A stretch of 64,000 nt of DNA from Loripinus fragilis (GCA_964019695.1 OZ026526.1:12917754-12981753); one strand, 5' to 3'. Positions 45,519 to 57,661 are shown, counted from the first letter of the stretch. A program made the numbers and translations. Notes: generated from the letters alone by a model not told the origin.

Positions 45519-47390
45519 AAGGTACACAATATGCTACCTCAGTAGTATTATGATATACGGAGCATATTGTTCTAAGTAAGGTACACAATATGCTACCTTG
45601 GTGGTATTATGATAATGGGAGCATATTGCGTAGGTAGGGTCACACAATATGCTACCTTGGTAGTATGATAATTGGGTAGTAATATGATGTTGGGAGCATA
45701 ATGTGTAGGTTAGGCACACAATATGCTACCTCAGTAGTATTATGATAATTGGAGCATATTGTTCTAAGTAAGGTACACAATATGCTACCTCAGTAGTATT
45801 ATGATATTTGGAGCATATTGTGTAGGAAAGGTACAAAATATGCTACCTTGGTGGTATTATGATAATGGGAGCATATAATGTAGGTAAGGTACACAATATG
45901 CTACCTTGGTAGTATTATGATAATGGGAGCATATTGTGTAGGTAAGGTACACAATATGTTATCTCAGTAGTATTATGATATTTGGAGCATATTGTGTAGG
46001 TAAGGCACACAATATGCTACCTCAGTTCTATTATTATAATTGGAGCATATTGTGTAGGTAGGGTACAAAATATGCTACCTTGGTGGTATTATATTATAAT
46101 GGGGTATTTATATGATAATGGGGGCATATTGTGTAGGTAGGGTACACAATATGCTACATTGGTAGCATTTTTGTAATGGGAGCATATTGTGAAGGTTAGT
46201 TACACAATATGCTACCTTGGTAGTATCATGATAATGGGAGCATATTGTGTAGGTAAGGTACACAATATGATACCTCGGTAGTATATTGATAATTGGAGCA
46301 TATTGTGTAGGTAAGGTACACAATATGCTACCTCAGTAGTATTATGAAATTCGGAGCATATTGTGTAGGTAAGGTACACAATATGCTATCTTGGTGGTAT
46401 TATGATAATGGGAGCATATTGTGTAGGTAAGGTACACAATATGCTACCTCGGTAGTATTATGATAATTGGAGCATATTGTGTAGGTAAGGTACACAATAT
46501 GCTACCTTAGTAGTATTATAATATTCAGAGCATATTGTGTAGGTAAGTTACACAATATGCGACCTTGGTGGTATTATGATAATGGGAGCATATTGTGTAG
46601 GTAAGGTACACAATATGCTACCTTGGTAGTATTATGATAATTGGAGCATATAATGTAGGTAAGGTACACAATATGCTACCTCAGTAGTATTATGATAATC
46701 GGAGCATATTGTGTAGGTAAGGTACACAATACGATACCTTAGTAGTGTTATGATATTTGGAGCATATTGTGTAGGTAAGGCACACAATATGCTACCTCAG
46801 TACTGTTATTATAATTGGAGCATATTGTGTAGGTAGGGTACAAAATATGCTACCTTGGTAGTACTATGATAATGGGGTAGTAATATGATAATGGGGCATA
46901 TTGTATAGGTAGAGTACACAATATGCTACCTTGGTAGTATGATAATGGGGTAGAAATATGATGATAGGAGCATATTGTGTAGGTAAGGTACACAATATGC
47001 TTCCTTGGTAGCATTTTGGTAATGGGAGCATATTGTGTAGGTTAGGTACACAATATGCTACCTTGGTAGTATTATGATAATGGGAGCATATTGTGTAGTA
47101 AAGGTACACAATATGCTACCTCGGTAGTATTATGATAATTGGAGCATATTGTGTAGGTAAGGTACACAATATGCTACCTCAGTAGCATTATGATATTCGG
47201 AGCATATTGTGTAGGTAAGCTACACAATATGCTACCTTGGTGGTATTATGATAATGGGGGCATATTGTGTATGTAAGGTACACAATATGCTATCTCGGTA
47301 GTATTATGATAATTGGAGCATATTGTGTAGGTAAGGTACACAATATGCTACCTCAGTAGTATTATGATAATTGGAGCATATTATGTATTC
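45519..47390 (-). repeat. 1872-bp higher-order repeat, copy 1
   Basis: Nearly identical to 47391-49262 with only scattered substitutions (for example TAAGTAAGG against TAAGGAAGG). It spans about 32 monomers. Confidence 0.9.
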
Positions 47391-49262
47391 TAGGTACACA
47401 ATATGCTACCTCAGTAGTATTATGATATACGGAGCATATTGTTCTAAGGAAGGTACACAATATGCTTCCTTGGTGGTATTATGATAATGGGAGCATATTG
47501 CGTAGGTAGGGTCACACAATATGCTACCTTGGTAGTATGATAATTGGGTAGTAATATGATGTTGGGAGCATAATGTGTAGGTTAGGCACACAATATGCTA
47601 CCTCAGTAGTATTATGATAATTGGAGCATATTGTTCTAAGTAAGGTACACAATATGCTACCTCAGTAGTATTATGATATTTGGAGCATATTGTGTAGGTA
47701 AGGTACAAAATATGCTACCTTGGTGGTATTATGATAATGGGAGCATATAATGTAGGTAAGGTACACAATATGCTACCTTGGTAGTATTATGATAATGGGA
47801 GCATATTGTGTAGGTAAGGTACACAATATGTTATCTCAGTAGTATTATGATATTTGGAGCATATTGTGTAGGTAAGGCACACAATATGCTACCTCAGTTC
47901 TATTATTATAATTGGAGCATATTGTGTAGGTAGGGTACAAAATATGCTACCTTGGTGGTATTATATTATAATGGGGTATTTATATGATAATGGGGGCATA
48001 TTGTGTAGGTAGGGTACACAATATGCTACATTGGTAGCATTTTTGTAATGGGAGCATATTGTGAAGGTTAGTTACACAATATGCTACCTTGGTAGTATCA
48101 TGATAATGGGAGCATATTGTGTAGGTAAGGTACACAATATGATACCTCGGTAGTATATTGATAATTGGAGCATATTGTGTAGGTAAGGTACACAATATGC
48201 TACCTCAGTAGTATTATGAAATTCGGAGCATATTGTGTAGGTAAGGTACACAATATGCTATCTTGGTGGTATTATGATAATGGGAGCATATTGTGTAGGT
48301 AAGGTACACAATATGCTACCTCGGTAGTATTATGATAATTGGAGCATATTGTGTAGGTAAGGTACACAATATGCTACCTTAGTAGTATTATAACATTCGG
48401 AGCATATTGTGTAGGTAAGTTACACAATATGCGACCTTGGTGGTATTATGATAATGGGAGCATATTGTGTAGGTAAGGTACACAATATGCTACCTTGGTA
48501 GTATTATGATAATTGGAGCATATAATGTAGGTAAGGTACACAATATGCTACCTCAGTAGTATTATGATAATCGGAGCATATTGTGTAGGTAAGGTACACA
48601 ATACGATACCTTAGTAGTGTTATGATATTTGGAGCATATTGTGTAGGTAAGGCACACAATATGCTACCTCAGTACTGTTATTATAATTGGAGCATATTGT
48701 GTAGGTAGGGTACAAAATATGCTACCTTGGTAGTACTATGATAATGGGGTAGTAATATGATAATGGGGCATATTGTATAGGTAGAGTACACAATATGCTA
48801 CCTTGGTAGTATGATAATGGGGTAGAAATATGATGATAGGAGCATATTGTGTAGGTAAGGTACACAATATGCTTCCTTGGTAGCATTTTGGTAATGGGAG
48901 CATATTGTGTAGGTTAGGTACACAATATGCTACCTTGGTAGTATTATGATAATGGGAGCATATTGTGTAGTAAAGGTACACAATATGCTACCTCGGTAGT
49001 ATTATGATAATTGGAGCATATTGTGTAGGTAAGGTACACAATATGCTACCTCAGTAGCATTATGATATTCGGAGCATATTGTGTAGGTAAGCTACACAAT
49101 ATGCTACCTTGGTGGTATTATGATAATGGGGGCATATTGTGTATGTAAGGTACACAATATGCTATCTCGGTAGTATTATGATAATTGGAGCATATTGTGT
49201 AGGTAAGGTACACAATATGCTACCTCAGTAGTATTATGATAATTGGAGCATATTATGTATTC
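47391..49262 (-). repeat. 1872-bp higher-order repeat, copy 2
   Basis: Offset exactly 1872 bp from copy 1 over its whole length. It ends where the array decays (TATTCTGGGTACACAATACG). Confidence 0.9.
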
Positions 49263-49330
49263 TGGGTACACAATACGCTACCTTAGTAGTTTTATTTTAT
49301 TGGAAGCGTATTGTGTAGGTACTGTTCAGT

Positions 49331-50275
49331 ATAATGGTACTTATAGGTAGAATCATTGTGATGGTATACTATTCAAAATTAGATAACGCTATATGTTAAG
49401 AATTTGTAGAGCAAGAAACTACTGCGCCGAAGGATATGAAGTAAGTGCATACAATAAATCATCTCTATAAAACGGTCAGTAGCAAGCAAATTGTCAAAAT
49501 ACATTATTCAAGTTTACTCAGTATTAGTTCTGATCAGCATCTTAAAACATACATACAATATATGATTCGTCACCTTTATAATGAATCGTCTCATATATTT
49601 GCGAGCGCCCGCTTACTAGTAAGTGTCAGTGCAGAACATTGTATGTTTCTGTGGTCAATACCTGAATTAACCGCGTTCAGAAAAACTCTATTCCCAAGTT
49701 AGCCCAATGCCTTCCAACATGTTTCAGTATAACCTGAAATACACGTATGGTTTGGAGAGTTATACCTTTTTAAAAAAAAATCAAAATAGTTGCCATGGGA
49801 GCCAAATTGGATATCAGAATCGAATGATTCAAGCAATTCTGAATGTCCATGTTGTCCCTATCCCTCAAACCAACTTTAGATTCAATCTGACGTAGCGATG
49901 GGAAAAGATGGTCTTTGAAGGATATCAAGATGGCTACAATGGTAGTCATATTACATATTCCAATGGAACAGATATAGCATTTATGAATGTCGATGGTGTC
50001 CTCGACTCATACAGGTTCATTACATTTCTACATTTAACCCCCGGCGTTTCCCCATTTTTCCTTACTACGGTTTCCAAAGGTTGATTTCATGTCGGGGAAA
50101 GAAGCCAAATTTGGAGACAACGTCTCCGAAATGTTGTTGATGGGGATTAAAAACCACTATAATACAATCATGATGCGCGCATGGCTTTAGACATAAGGTT
50201 CGTAAGATAGACAGATGGATGTCGAGAGGACAGTTAGAAAGAAAGGCAAACATACCACGAGACATGTTTTCAAGA
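49331..50275. other. Unannotated region after the satellite
   Basis: Several open frames (49445-49702, 49707-49895) carry no recognisable domain. Confidence 0.4.
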
Positions 50276-50430
50276 ATAGCATATTGTGTACCCTCGGACG
50301 ACCACTGAAATAACATATGTACCGACCCTACACAATATGCTCCTCTGGTAGCATATTGTGTATGCAGGGTACACAATATGCTACTAAAAGGAGCATATTG
50401 TGTAGGGGAGTATTTTGTGGACCCACAAAG
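50276..50430. repeat. Isolated copies of the satellite core, 1 kb right of the array
   Basis: AGCATATTGTGTACCC, CCTACACAATATGCTCC, AGCATATTGTGTATGCAGGG and TACACAATATGCTACT, GGAGCATATTGTGTAGGGG. The cores are spaced differently from the array. Confidence 0.85.
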
Positions 50431-51244
50431 CATCTATGTTCCTTGGAGCATCTGTGATTATCCTCACCTCAAGCTTACTGAAAAGAGTTGATTTGTCAGT
50501 AGATATTATAAGTCCACCAATATGGGTCAAAGGAACGGATGTAAGGGGATAACCAAGCACCCTTTTCAGATCTAACTCTATTAGCAGATAAAGTGAGCGG
50601 CCTTATGTTCTTTATCTTCTTGTCTCGTGTCTCACGGGTGGTAATGTCGTAAGGGGCAATCGAACGGTTATGCAAATGAAATGTTTACGAGATCATCCGG
50701 ACATGAGCTACGGGAGCAATAAACAATGGAATCAGCTATGTGAGTAGTCCTGTTTTAACTGTTTTTACCGTTTTGGAGCCCAATATAAAGAAACAGAGAA
50801 TGCTATTCCCAATAATGTCCATTTCTGTACAAGAGGCAAAAGAATCTGACGTAAGAAAGTTTACATCTTATGAATGATATACTTTCTCCTGAGTAAGGTG
50901 TACGCATAATATCATTTTATTGGTTGCTAATGAAGGTGTTCTGTTCATAAATGTTCTTAAATGCTTTATTTTTGTAAAAGAATCATATCCTTTCCAACTT
51001 ATTTTTCAAGCATGAGCTGTACACACCATCTTCTTGACGTCACTTTGTGTCTGCGACGAGTTTTTGGTGCCCATTGTACCTTACGACATTGGTTGCCCCT
51101 AACGGTACGATTGCCCCTTACAAGACGAATAAACTTGGATAATTTAAAGAGAAAAGTAGAACAGATAAGTTTTAGAAAATATTCTCGTTGCGATGCATGA
51201 CGTGTCACTGATATAAATTCAATTTATCCTCGTCATGTGAAAGC

Positions 51245-51320
51245 CTGCTTAATGTCAATTGCGACCAACAAAGGCGCAGATCAGCCTGCCTGCGCAGTTT
51301 GAACAGCATCTATTATTTCG
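51245..51320. repeat. CGCA-type repeat inside the 50.6-55.1 kb element
   Basis: CAACAAAGGCGCAGATCAGC followed by CTGCGCAGTTTGAACAGC matches the dispersed CGCA-palindrome family. Confidence 0.55.
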
Positions 51321-51503
51321 CTTCTTTGATAGCAGGATATCTACTGATGTTAAAGCCAGCCTAATCATGCTAAAACTAGAATGTCAATGACGCAGCTTGT
51401 TTCTGTGGCTGAGGAGGCTGGTTTGAATTTTACCTCGTCGGCCTAGAAATCCCTAAGACGCATTTTCGCATGGTATGGCTCAATTCCAAGTTGATTATAT
51501 TGA

Positions 51504-51640
51504 GGAGCGGGGTGACTTATTTGCAAGCTAGAGGGGTTGCGGGTTCGAACCTCATCAAAGGCGCTGCGTCGTGGCTTCAAACAAATACTTGATTAATTGC
51601 TTGGTACTGGTTCAACCCAAGTTTGAGATCAACGAAGTTT
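51504..51640 (+). mobile_element. tRNA-derived SINE, diverged
   Basis: GAGGAGCGGGGTGACTTATT, B box GGGTTCGAACCTCATC, body GGCGCTGCGTCGTGGC and TTGGTACTGGTTCAACCC. Confidence 0.7.
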
Positions 51641-52460
51641 GAATAGTTTTATAATTGTGCGTGTGAGGGTTGGGGGAGGGGTTTGCCATTGAATGGGGAT
51701 GTTTGGTCGTTTTAGGCTCTCATTAAGGTTAAGGTAAGATAGGAATACTTTGGGGAAGTGGGTAAGCTATTTGTGCGTGTGTTTTCGGTGGAGTGTGTGC
51801 TAGAAATGTATAGTTGAGGGGGGACTAATACTGTAGATGGATTTTTTTAATATAGCCCCCCCCCTCCACCACCCCAACCAATGTGCATGTTTTCACTTGG
51901 TGATTTCCTTTATTTATTCTTTTTTTTTTTGCTGGGGGTGGGAGGGGTGTTTGGGTTGCTACTAAATGGGATTATTTATTTTATTTTATTTTATTTTTTT
52001 TTTGGGGGGGGGGGGTGGATCATGTTTTGTCCACTCTTAGGCTAAGGCTAAGACTGGGAATAGTTTCAGGGGTGGGGCATACTCAAAACTAAATGTTTTT
52101 GGGGCATGTTTGATACATATATCTTGAGGAAGGGGTGTGGAGCAAAGTAGTCAGTGGATTGTAAGCCGAGCTGATTACTTAGCCAGAAAACAATGAACAT
52201 AGACGCCCCCACCCTCACACATCTTACACTGGACGTGTGGGTCATTATCAGGTGATGGTGTATCCCAACGGATTTCGCTACGTAACCTGGTATTTTAACA
52301 TACAAGGATTTGAACAAACCTAAAAAATGCAATTGCTGCGAATCTGAGTGCACCACTACAACCAAACTCTTTCCTATACCCAAACTCCTCTGCTAGCACT
52401 TGCCTAGGGCTACAGTTTCGTTTATATTTTTCCCGTGGTCTGCTTAAACATCACCTCATA
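51640..52460. other. G/T-rich and A/T homopolymer sequence
   Basis: TTTTATTTTATTTTA and G runs (52006-52015), C runs (51857-51866). No gene is supported; the frame at 52066-52383 on the minus strand has no motif. Confidence 0.45.
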
Positions 52461-52469
52461 CATCTAGGA

Positions 52470-52560
52470 GCTGCCGTGGTGAAGCGGATGGACCGGGGTC
52501 GCAGGCTAGATCCCTGGCTTCACTAGTCTGTCAGATGAGAATTAATGCCTGGGTCCAGTC
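52470..52560 (+). mobile_element. Possible second tRNA-like SINE head
   Basis: GTGGTGAAGCGGATGGACC could be an A box and GCAGGCTAGATCCCTGG a B box. No other copy is seen in the window. Confidence 0.35.
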
Positions 52561-52727
52561 TCCATTTGACCCTAGTTATTGGTGGGACGTTTTAAACACT
52601 GCGCATACATCTATCAAAGGACGTGTGTTGTTGTTTTGTTATAAGAAGGACATCATGCTGTCCCTTTCTGACAAGATCAGGCAAATGTTGTTGAAACGTT
52701 CCATTCTACTTCAATCTTGATTCGGGA

Positions 52728-52925
52728 GAGCAGTGGTTCAGTGGTCGAGTGCTTGACTCGAGACAGAGTGGCCGCGGGTTCGTGCCTCACCGGCGTCACT
52801 GCGTTGTGGTCTTTGAGCAAGACTCATTTATCCTAGCTTAGTACTGGTTCAACCCGGAAGACCCGTGCCTGTTTAACTGAAAGGTAAAGAATCAATTCAA
52901 CAAAATCAAACAAAAAATCAGTCTT
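52728..52925 (+). mobile_element. tRNA-derived SINE
   Basis: Very close to 39544-39745: GGGAGAGCAGTGGTTCAGTG, GCCGCGGGTTCGTGCCTCAC, CACTGCGTTGTGGTCTTTGA, TTAGTACTGGTTCAACCC, and the tail CAACAAAATCAAACAAAA. Confidence 0.85.
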
Positions 52926-54119
52926 AATTTCTATATTGATAATCCTTATTCAGAACAAATTGCCCTTTTGGTATGTGGATGGTATTCGTCCCCGCTGAGT
53001 CAACCATAAAAATATGTTTCAAAGCAACTCGCCGTTTACAAAGTTATGAAAACTTGCATTTTCTACCCCCGCACCTAATGTGTCATCCTTAAGCCTGGTG
53101 CCGTTTCGACCATGAATGCAGTACTATTTTTTCAAAGTGTAAAGGTGCTGAATTATTAAGGAATGGATAGAAAGGCTCTTGGAATAAAAAAGTGTAATAT
53201 CTTCTTTCTGCGCATGAGTACGAAAAATGATAAGATACATATAACGTTTGTCATTGGAAAGTTGAAACATGTCTTTCAGCTCAGTTTTAGATGCTTCTCC
53301 CCCCTACCTCTACATTGATCCAAGATAGCATTTGGACAATGAAATGAAGCTACATACATACACAACATATGTAAAACACATCTTAGGTCACATGTCGCAT
53401 ATCTTAGCATTGTTCCTATGAATGCGCAGAAAGAAGGCGTTTAACGTTTGGATTAATCGGGCGCACCTATCCTTAAAATTTTAGTGCAACTTACTCTTCT
53501 AAAAGTCAATGCATTCACTCAGTTTGGTCGAAAATGGGTACCCAGTTTGAAGATGGAAAATGAGAAATAAAGGGGAGGGGGTTATAAAATCCAAGTTTTC
53601 ATGACTTTTGTAAATGTGAGTTCCTTTAAGGGAAGATATTTGAATTTTTCCTTTCTTCAATAAGTCTCGCCTCCTGGTTGCCAAGTTTTGACAGGTCATA
53701 GTCGTTTATAGCGTTTTCACTATTTTGTAGAGGGTGAATTAGTGTTATTTTTTTCAAATTCTGATCATCATTTCAAAGAAGATGTTTTAAGATTCTTATA
53801 TAGGTAAAGAAGCACCCTGGTTGCCATGTCTTTGATGTGTAATGTTTTCGCTAGTTTGGAACCAGATCATTCAGTTATCAATTCTTCTTAATTATTTTGA
53901 ATTCTGATCACATGGTTGCTCTCGTAAGGTTTTAAACCATGCGGTACTACTGTCCTAATTTACTCTTCTTTAAACAAAGAACAACAGAAAACAGTCTCTA
54001 AAGCATTTTATTCTTTGCCGAAGGCCTTAAAGATGAGATGATTAATTTCAAGTGCATATCATGAGAGTATCAATGGGGTTTACTTATTAACGAAGTATGG
54101 TCCTAAAATTTGACGGTTA

Positions 54120-54480
54120 GCGAATTTTTAGGGTAAATTTAACCAAAAGTGGAATGAGAGTTTCTAGTATTTAGCGAATTAAGGCATAAAATATAATGAT
54201 AAACGATTTGGGGGCAAAGAAATACTGAATAGCACAGTGGCGCGTTTAATCAGTTAACGAAGTTGATGGAAAAACGCTATTCTGCTATCCCACCTCGTAA
54301 ATGCCTCCAGACAGGCTACTGATTTTTTGGGCCTACAATTTACTGATTTTTGGGGTCAAAATTTAACTGATTAGCGATTTGGGGGCCTCAATCTTACTAG
54401 TAGGCGATTTGTGGGCATAACTTTACAAATGAGCGATCTATGGGGCCCAAATTTTACTGATTAGCGATTTCAAAGGTACC
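54120..54480. repeat. Degenerate tandem repeat (GATTAGCGATTTGGGGG type)
   Basis: TTTACTGATTTTTGGGG, AACTGATTAGCGATTTGGGG, GTAGGCGATTTGTGGGC, ATGAGCGATCTATGGGG and TACTGATTAGCGATTTC recur at about 30-bp spacing, most clearly at 54315-54475. Confidence 0.65.
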
Positions 54481-55250
54481 CCATTGAGACCCTCTATCAT
54501 GTATGGATAATGTGCAAGCGCTAGACCAAGAATTTTCTAGAAGACACTTGGGAGTAATCCGTTGTCTATCAGATAAAGGGCGTTTCCCATACTGGCTCGT
54601 AAGGGTTAACTCACTCGTAAGGGGGAGTCAATGTCGTAAGTGTTGATTTTTTTTTCTATTTAGTCTATGTCAACATTTTAAACCCGATTTTGACTAAACA
54701 CAATTAAGGCATAAAAGAAAATTCATGTAATGTATATTTGTGTCACTAAACCTGCCAGTAAACATGTCACAAAGCCCCTAAACCATGTTAATTTAAGATC
54801 AAAACCAAAAAATCATCACACCCTCGTCCAGGAGAAATTGATTTTTAGACTAACTACTCGGTTTTCCACTTACGCTATTGCTTCCCATTGCACAAAAATG
54901 ATAACTATTGGGAATAGCATTGCCTGATTTCTGAATATTAATCTGCAAACATTTAAATAAATGTAGAAGTCGCTAACTTATATGTTTTACTCGTTTTATT
55001 TTCATCCCGTCACTCATATCTGGACGCTCTCGTAAGGCGACCGTTTGCATAACTTTTGATCGCCCCTTACGACATTACCACCCGTGGTCTGAAGTTTCCT
55101 GACGAAGCACTACATGCAATGGTTTTACTTTTCTTCTGCGCATAGGTTTTTCAAATTTCAAATTTAATGTGTCACCATAAGGGAACATCCTTTATTTTAT
55201 CACAAGCAGTGAATTCAATGCGTATCAAATGTGAGTAAAATTGGTATTTT

Positions 55251-55315
55251 TCTACAGTGAAAAAATATCGTATTTTTTCACTAGTGACTGATACGATTTA
55301 TATTTTCACTGTAGA
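55251..55315. repeat. 65-bp hairpin
   Basis: TCTACAGTGAAAAAATATCG and ATTTTTTCACTAG pair with CTAGTG... and CGATTTATATTTTCACTGTA. The central part is palindromic. Confidence 0.65.
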
Positions 55316-55730
55316 ATAGAATAGAACGGAAGCAAAACAAGGCTTTCTTGGCAATTTTGTGACTGGGATTTTTTAACATAAGGTTTAAAGTGAAGTATAT
55401 TTGTCAAAAATAACGCTACGCATGTTGTGACGTCAACATCAAACATAATGACGTCTCTGTTTGGCATCGCATTGCGCCAGTTTGCACGTGACGCCTACCT
55501 TAAGGCAAACTCAATAGACTTTCTTTAAATGCTGGTTTCTTGTGTTTCATTCGTTAAAATATGATTCTAAGCCATTTTCTAGGTGCAAACTAAGTTTACG
55601 CCCAATGTTATACCCAATAATTTCACTGCAAAGTCAAATCGATCGAGAAACGACCAAGTAAAACGTTAGGTTGTGATTTTTTGTATTCCCGTTGAGTATA
55701 AAATAAAAAGAAAATTTACTTTTTTTTCGG

Positions 55731-57552
55731 CAATAGACCCCTTTCCCATTATCGAATTTTACCTATATCACGTGATATCGGTTGACCAGTCCAACAATTG
55801 GACTACTTCCGGTATATGAAGCTGTTATAACTTACTGCTAATTTTGCATGCATTTCATTTATATTTATAACGGTTAAAACACCAAACAAAAGGAAAATGG
55901 CAATTATATGTGCCACAATTACATATGATGAAAAAAGAGTTAATTTTATTTCAAATTTATCTAATTTACGCTGAACGATGCCTTGCAGACTTTTAGTCAA
56001 GTGGTACGCGTACCGGCATATATTTCCACAATTATTTCCGCTGCTGCTAACGAAGACCCTGATGAGACGATGTGTTTCCCTGTGGGTCTACACTTTTTAT
56101 TAACTTTCCCAACAAGAATGTCCAAAATATCACAGAAATCGATGTGTCTTTATGCGAACTTTTTCCGAGAAAGGATGTGTTTCGTGGGTTCTCAAAAGAA
56201 CCGTCTCAACGAAACGCTTGTTGTTGTTTTTTGTATTCAAACGCATATTTTTGTAAGATTCGGACCGAGTGTAAATTTAGAGGAGAATAATAAATTTTAT
56301 ATTCAATTTTATTTGCAACCAAACTCCTCAGCTAATACTACTGAAAGTTCGCTGTGAAACGTCTGAAACCCGCGGGCACTTCGAATTGAAGAGAGTGAAT
56401 ATTTAAATGGGCCCATATTTGTAGATAACCAGTTACGTAAAGGCAAAGATTATGAAATTTGGGACCGCATATGCGCCCAAAACTTAATGCCATGTAACTC
56501 ATATCCCTCCTTGGTAAATTGTTATTGCATTTGTAAACGTATTATGAACGCCGAATGTTAATAGAAACTTTTAACAATGTTTCTACAATATCTGTTTTCA
56601 TTGCTTCGTGGGAACATTTACAGATCTTAATTATTGAGTTACTTGAAGAATTTTCGGGTAGAATTTTTATAGATGTGTAATTTCATCTAAATGTTTCAAG
56701 GAAACAGCAATATGTATTCATTTTTCTATTTTTGGCCACTGAATGTACGCACCGACATTCGAATCCACTGTAGTCTAGCCATTAAGAACTTAAGAATGGA
56801 ATCGTTACTTTTCTTATTCTCGAAAAAGGATACATTTATATTTTCATATATACATTTTATAAGTATTCCGCATTGTTTTTTTTTACTTAACATGTAGTAA
56901 GAGTAAAATATACTTTGATTTCGAACTACTATATAAATCGGCGCAGATCAAAGAAGACTCTAGAGCTCTAGAGAGCGCACAGACTCGCGAGCGTCTTTGC
57001 TGCTCGCACACACCAGGATCTTTCTAGGAGAACTACCCTGCACACACACACACACATTATGGATGTAGATGAAGACTCAGCCTCAAGCGCCGTTGGATAA
57101 GTTTGCGTTGCGTTTTAGAGGGTTTTACATATATGTGATAAGTAGACGTCTAGCTGGGCTTCTTATCAACGTCAAAGAAAGCGACTGATCACCGTGCCGA
57201 AGTGTGCAAGATTTCATTGTTTTCAAAGGGCCCCCGGGCAGTCATTGAAGAAACGGATGCAATTTGGGCCAGCACAAAATAAAATGTATCTTATCACTCA
57301 TTGGACAGCGTACAGATGTAACCATAAATGACCATAGTGACACGCAGTCTTGTCAGACTCTTCAATTAATAAATGCCGTTTTTTTTTTCATTTCTTTAAA
57401 TGAAATTTTAATCGATCTAATATAGCAGTTCTATGAAGTGAGATCAACAGTCAGTATATGTTGCTTTATACCGGAAGTAGTCCAATTGCTGGACTGGCCA
57501 GCCGATGTCACGTGATATAGGTAAAATCCGATAATGGGAAACTCCTCTATTA
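55731..57552. mobile_element. 1.8-kb element with about 88-bp inverted ends
   Basis: Left end 55731-55819 and right end 57465-57552 are inverted and about 85 percent alike. Shared words include CCCATTATCG, TTTTACCTATATCACGTGA, CCAGTCCA, AATTGGACTACTTCCGGTAT. The interior is AT-rich; the 124-codon frame at 55983-56357 has no recognised domain and overlaps CAAAAGAACCGTCTCAACG, a hAT-MITE-like fragment. No target duplication is clear. Confidence 0.7.
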
Positions 57553-57661
57553 CCAAATATATTTCATCTCGTGCGGTGAAAATATCAGCATTTTCACTCG
57601 TGCTACGCACTCGTGAAAAATACTGATTTTTTTCACCTCACTCGATGAAATATATTTGGTA
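57551..57661. repeat. 111-bp palindrome abutting the 1.8-kb element
   Basis: TACCAAATATATTTCATC pairs with GATGAAATATATTTGGTA at the ends; inside, GTGAAAATATCAG pairs with CTGATTTTTTTCAC around the centre CGTGCTACGCACTCG. Confidence 0.75.

Larger units (their letters stand above)
45063..49330 (-). repeat. Satellite array, arm 2, reversed (about 72 monomers)
   Basis: The same monomer in reverse: GCATATTGTGTA-GGTAAGG-TACACAATATGC with spacer GGTAGTATTATGATAATGGG. Spacers come in about three classes, marked AATGGG, AATTGG and ATTCGG or TTTGG, often in that order. The flip near 45063 lies within a palindromic core. Confidence 0.95.
50633..55086. mobile_element. 4454-bp TIR element with CAC ends and a 4-bp target duplication (Chapaev/CACTA-like)
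   Basis: CACGGGTGGTAATGTCGTAA plus GGGGC at 50633-50657 is matched exactly in reverse at 55062-55086, and weaker similarity extends inward. GTCT flanks both sides (50629-50632, 55087-55090). The subterminal word CGTAAGGGGCAAT and its reverse recur (51075-51120, 54594-54640). CAC ends, a short target duplication and subterminal repeats fit the CACTA/Mirage/Chapaev group; 4 bp points to Chapaev. No transposase is recognised. Confidence 0.78.

Noticed and set aside
43270..48981. Many open frames reading YCVPYLHNM and similar
   Set aside because: They are translations of the satellite monomer, identical in position within the repeat.
42834..49330. Repeat-spacer pattern resembling a CRISPR array (31-bp palindromic repeat, about 27-bp spacer)
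   Set aside because: The spacers are not unique; they fall into a few related classes. The context is animal-like with introns, and no cas genes are present. It is a satellite.
32826..52925. Functional tRNA genes
   Set aside because: A and B boxes are present, but acceptor stems do not close and the heads are joined to a shared SINE body.
55983..56357. 124-codon frame as a transposon protein
   Set aside because: No recognisable domain, and part overlaps a hAT-MITE-like fragment.
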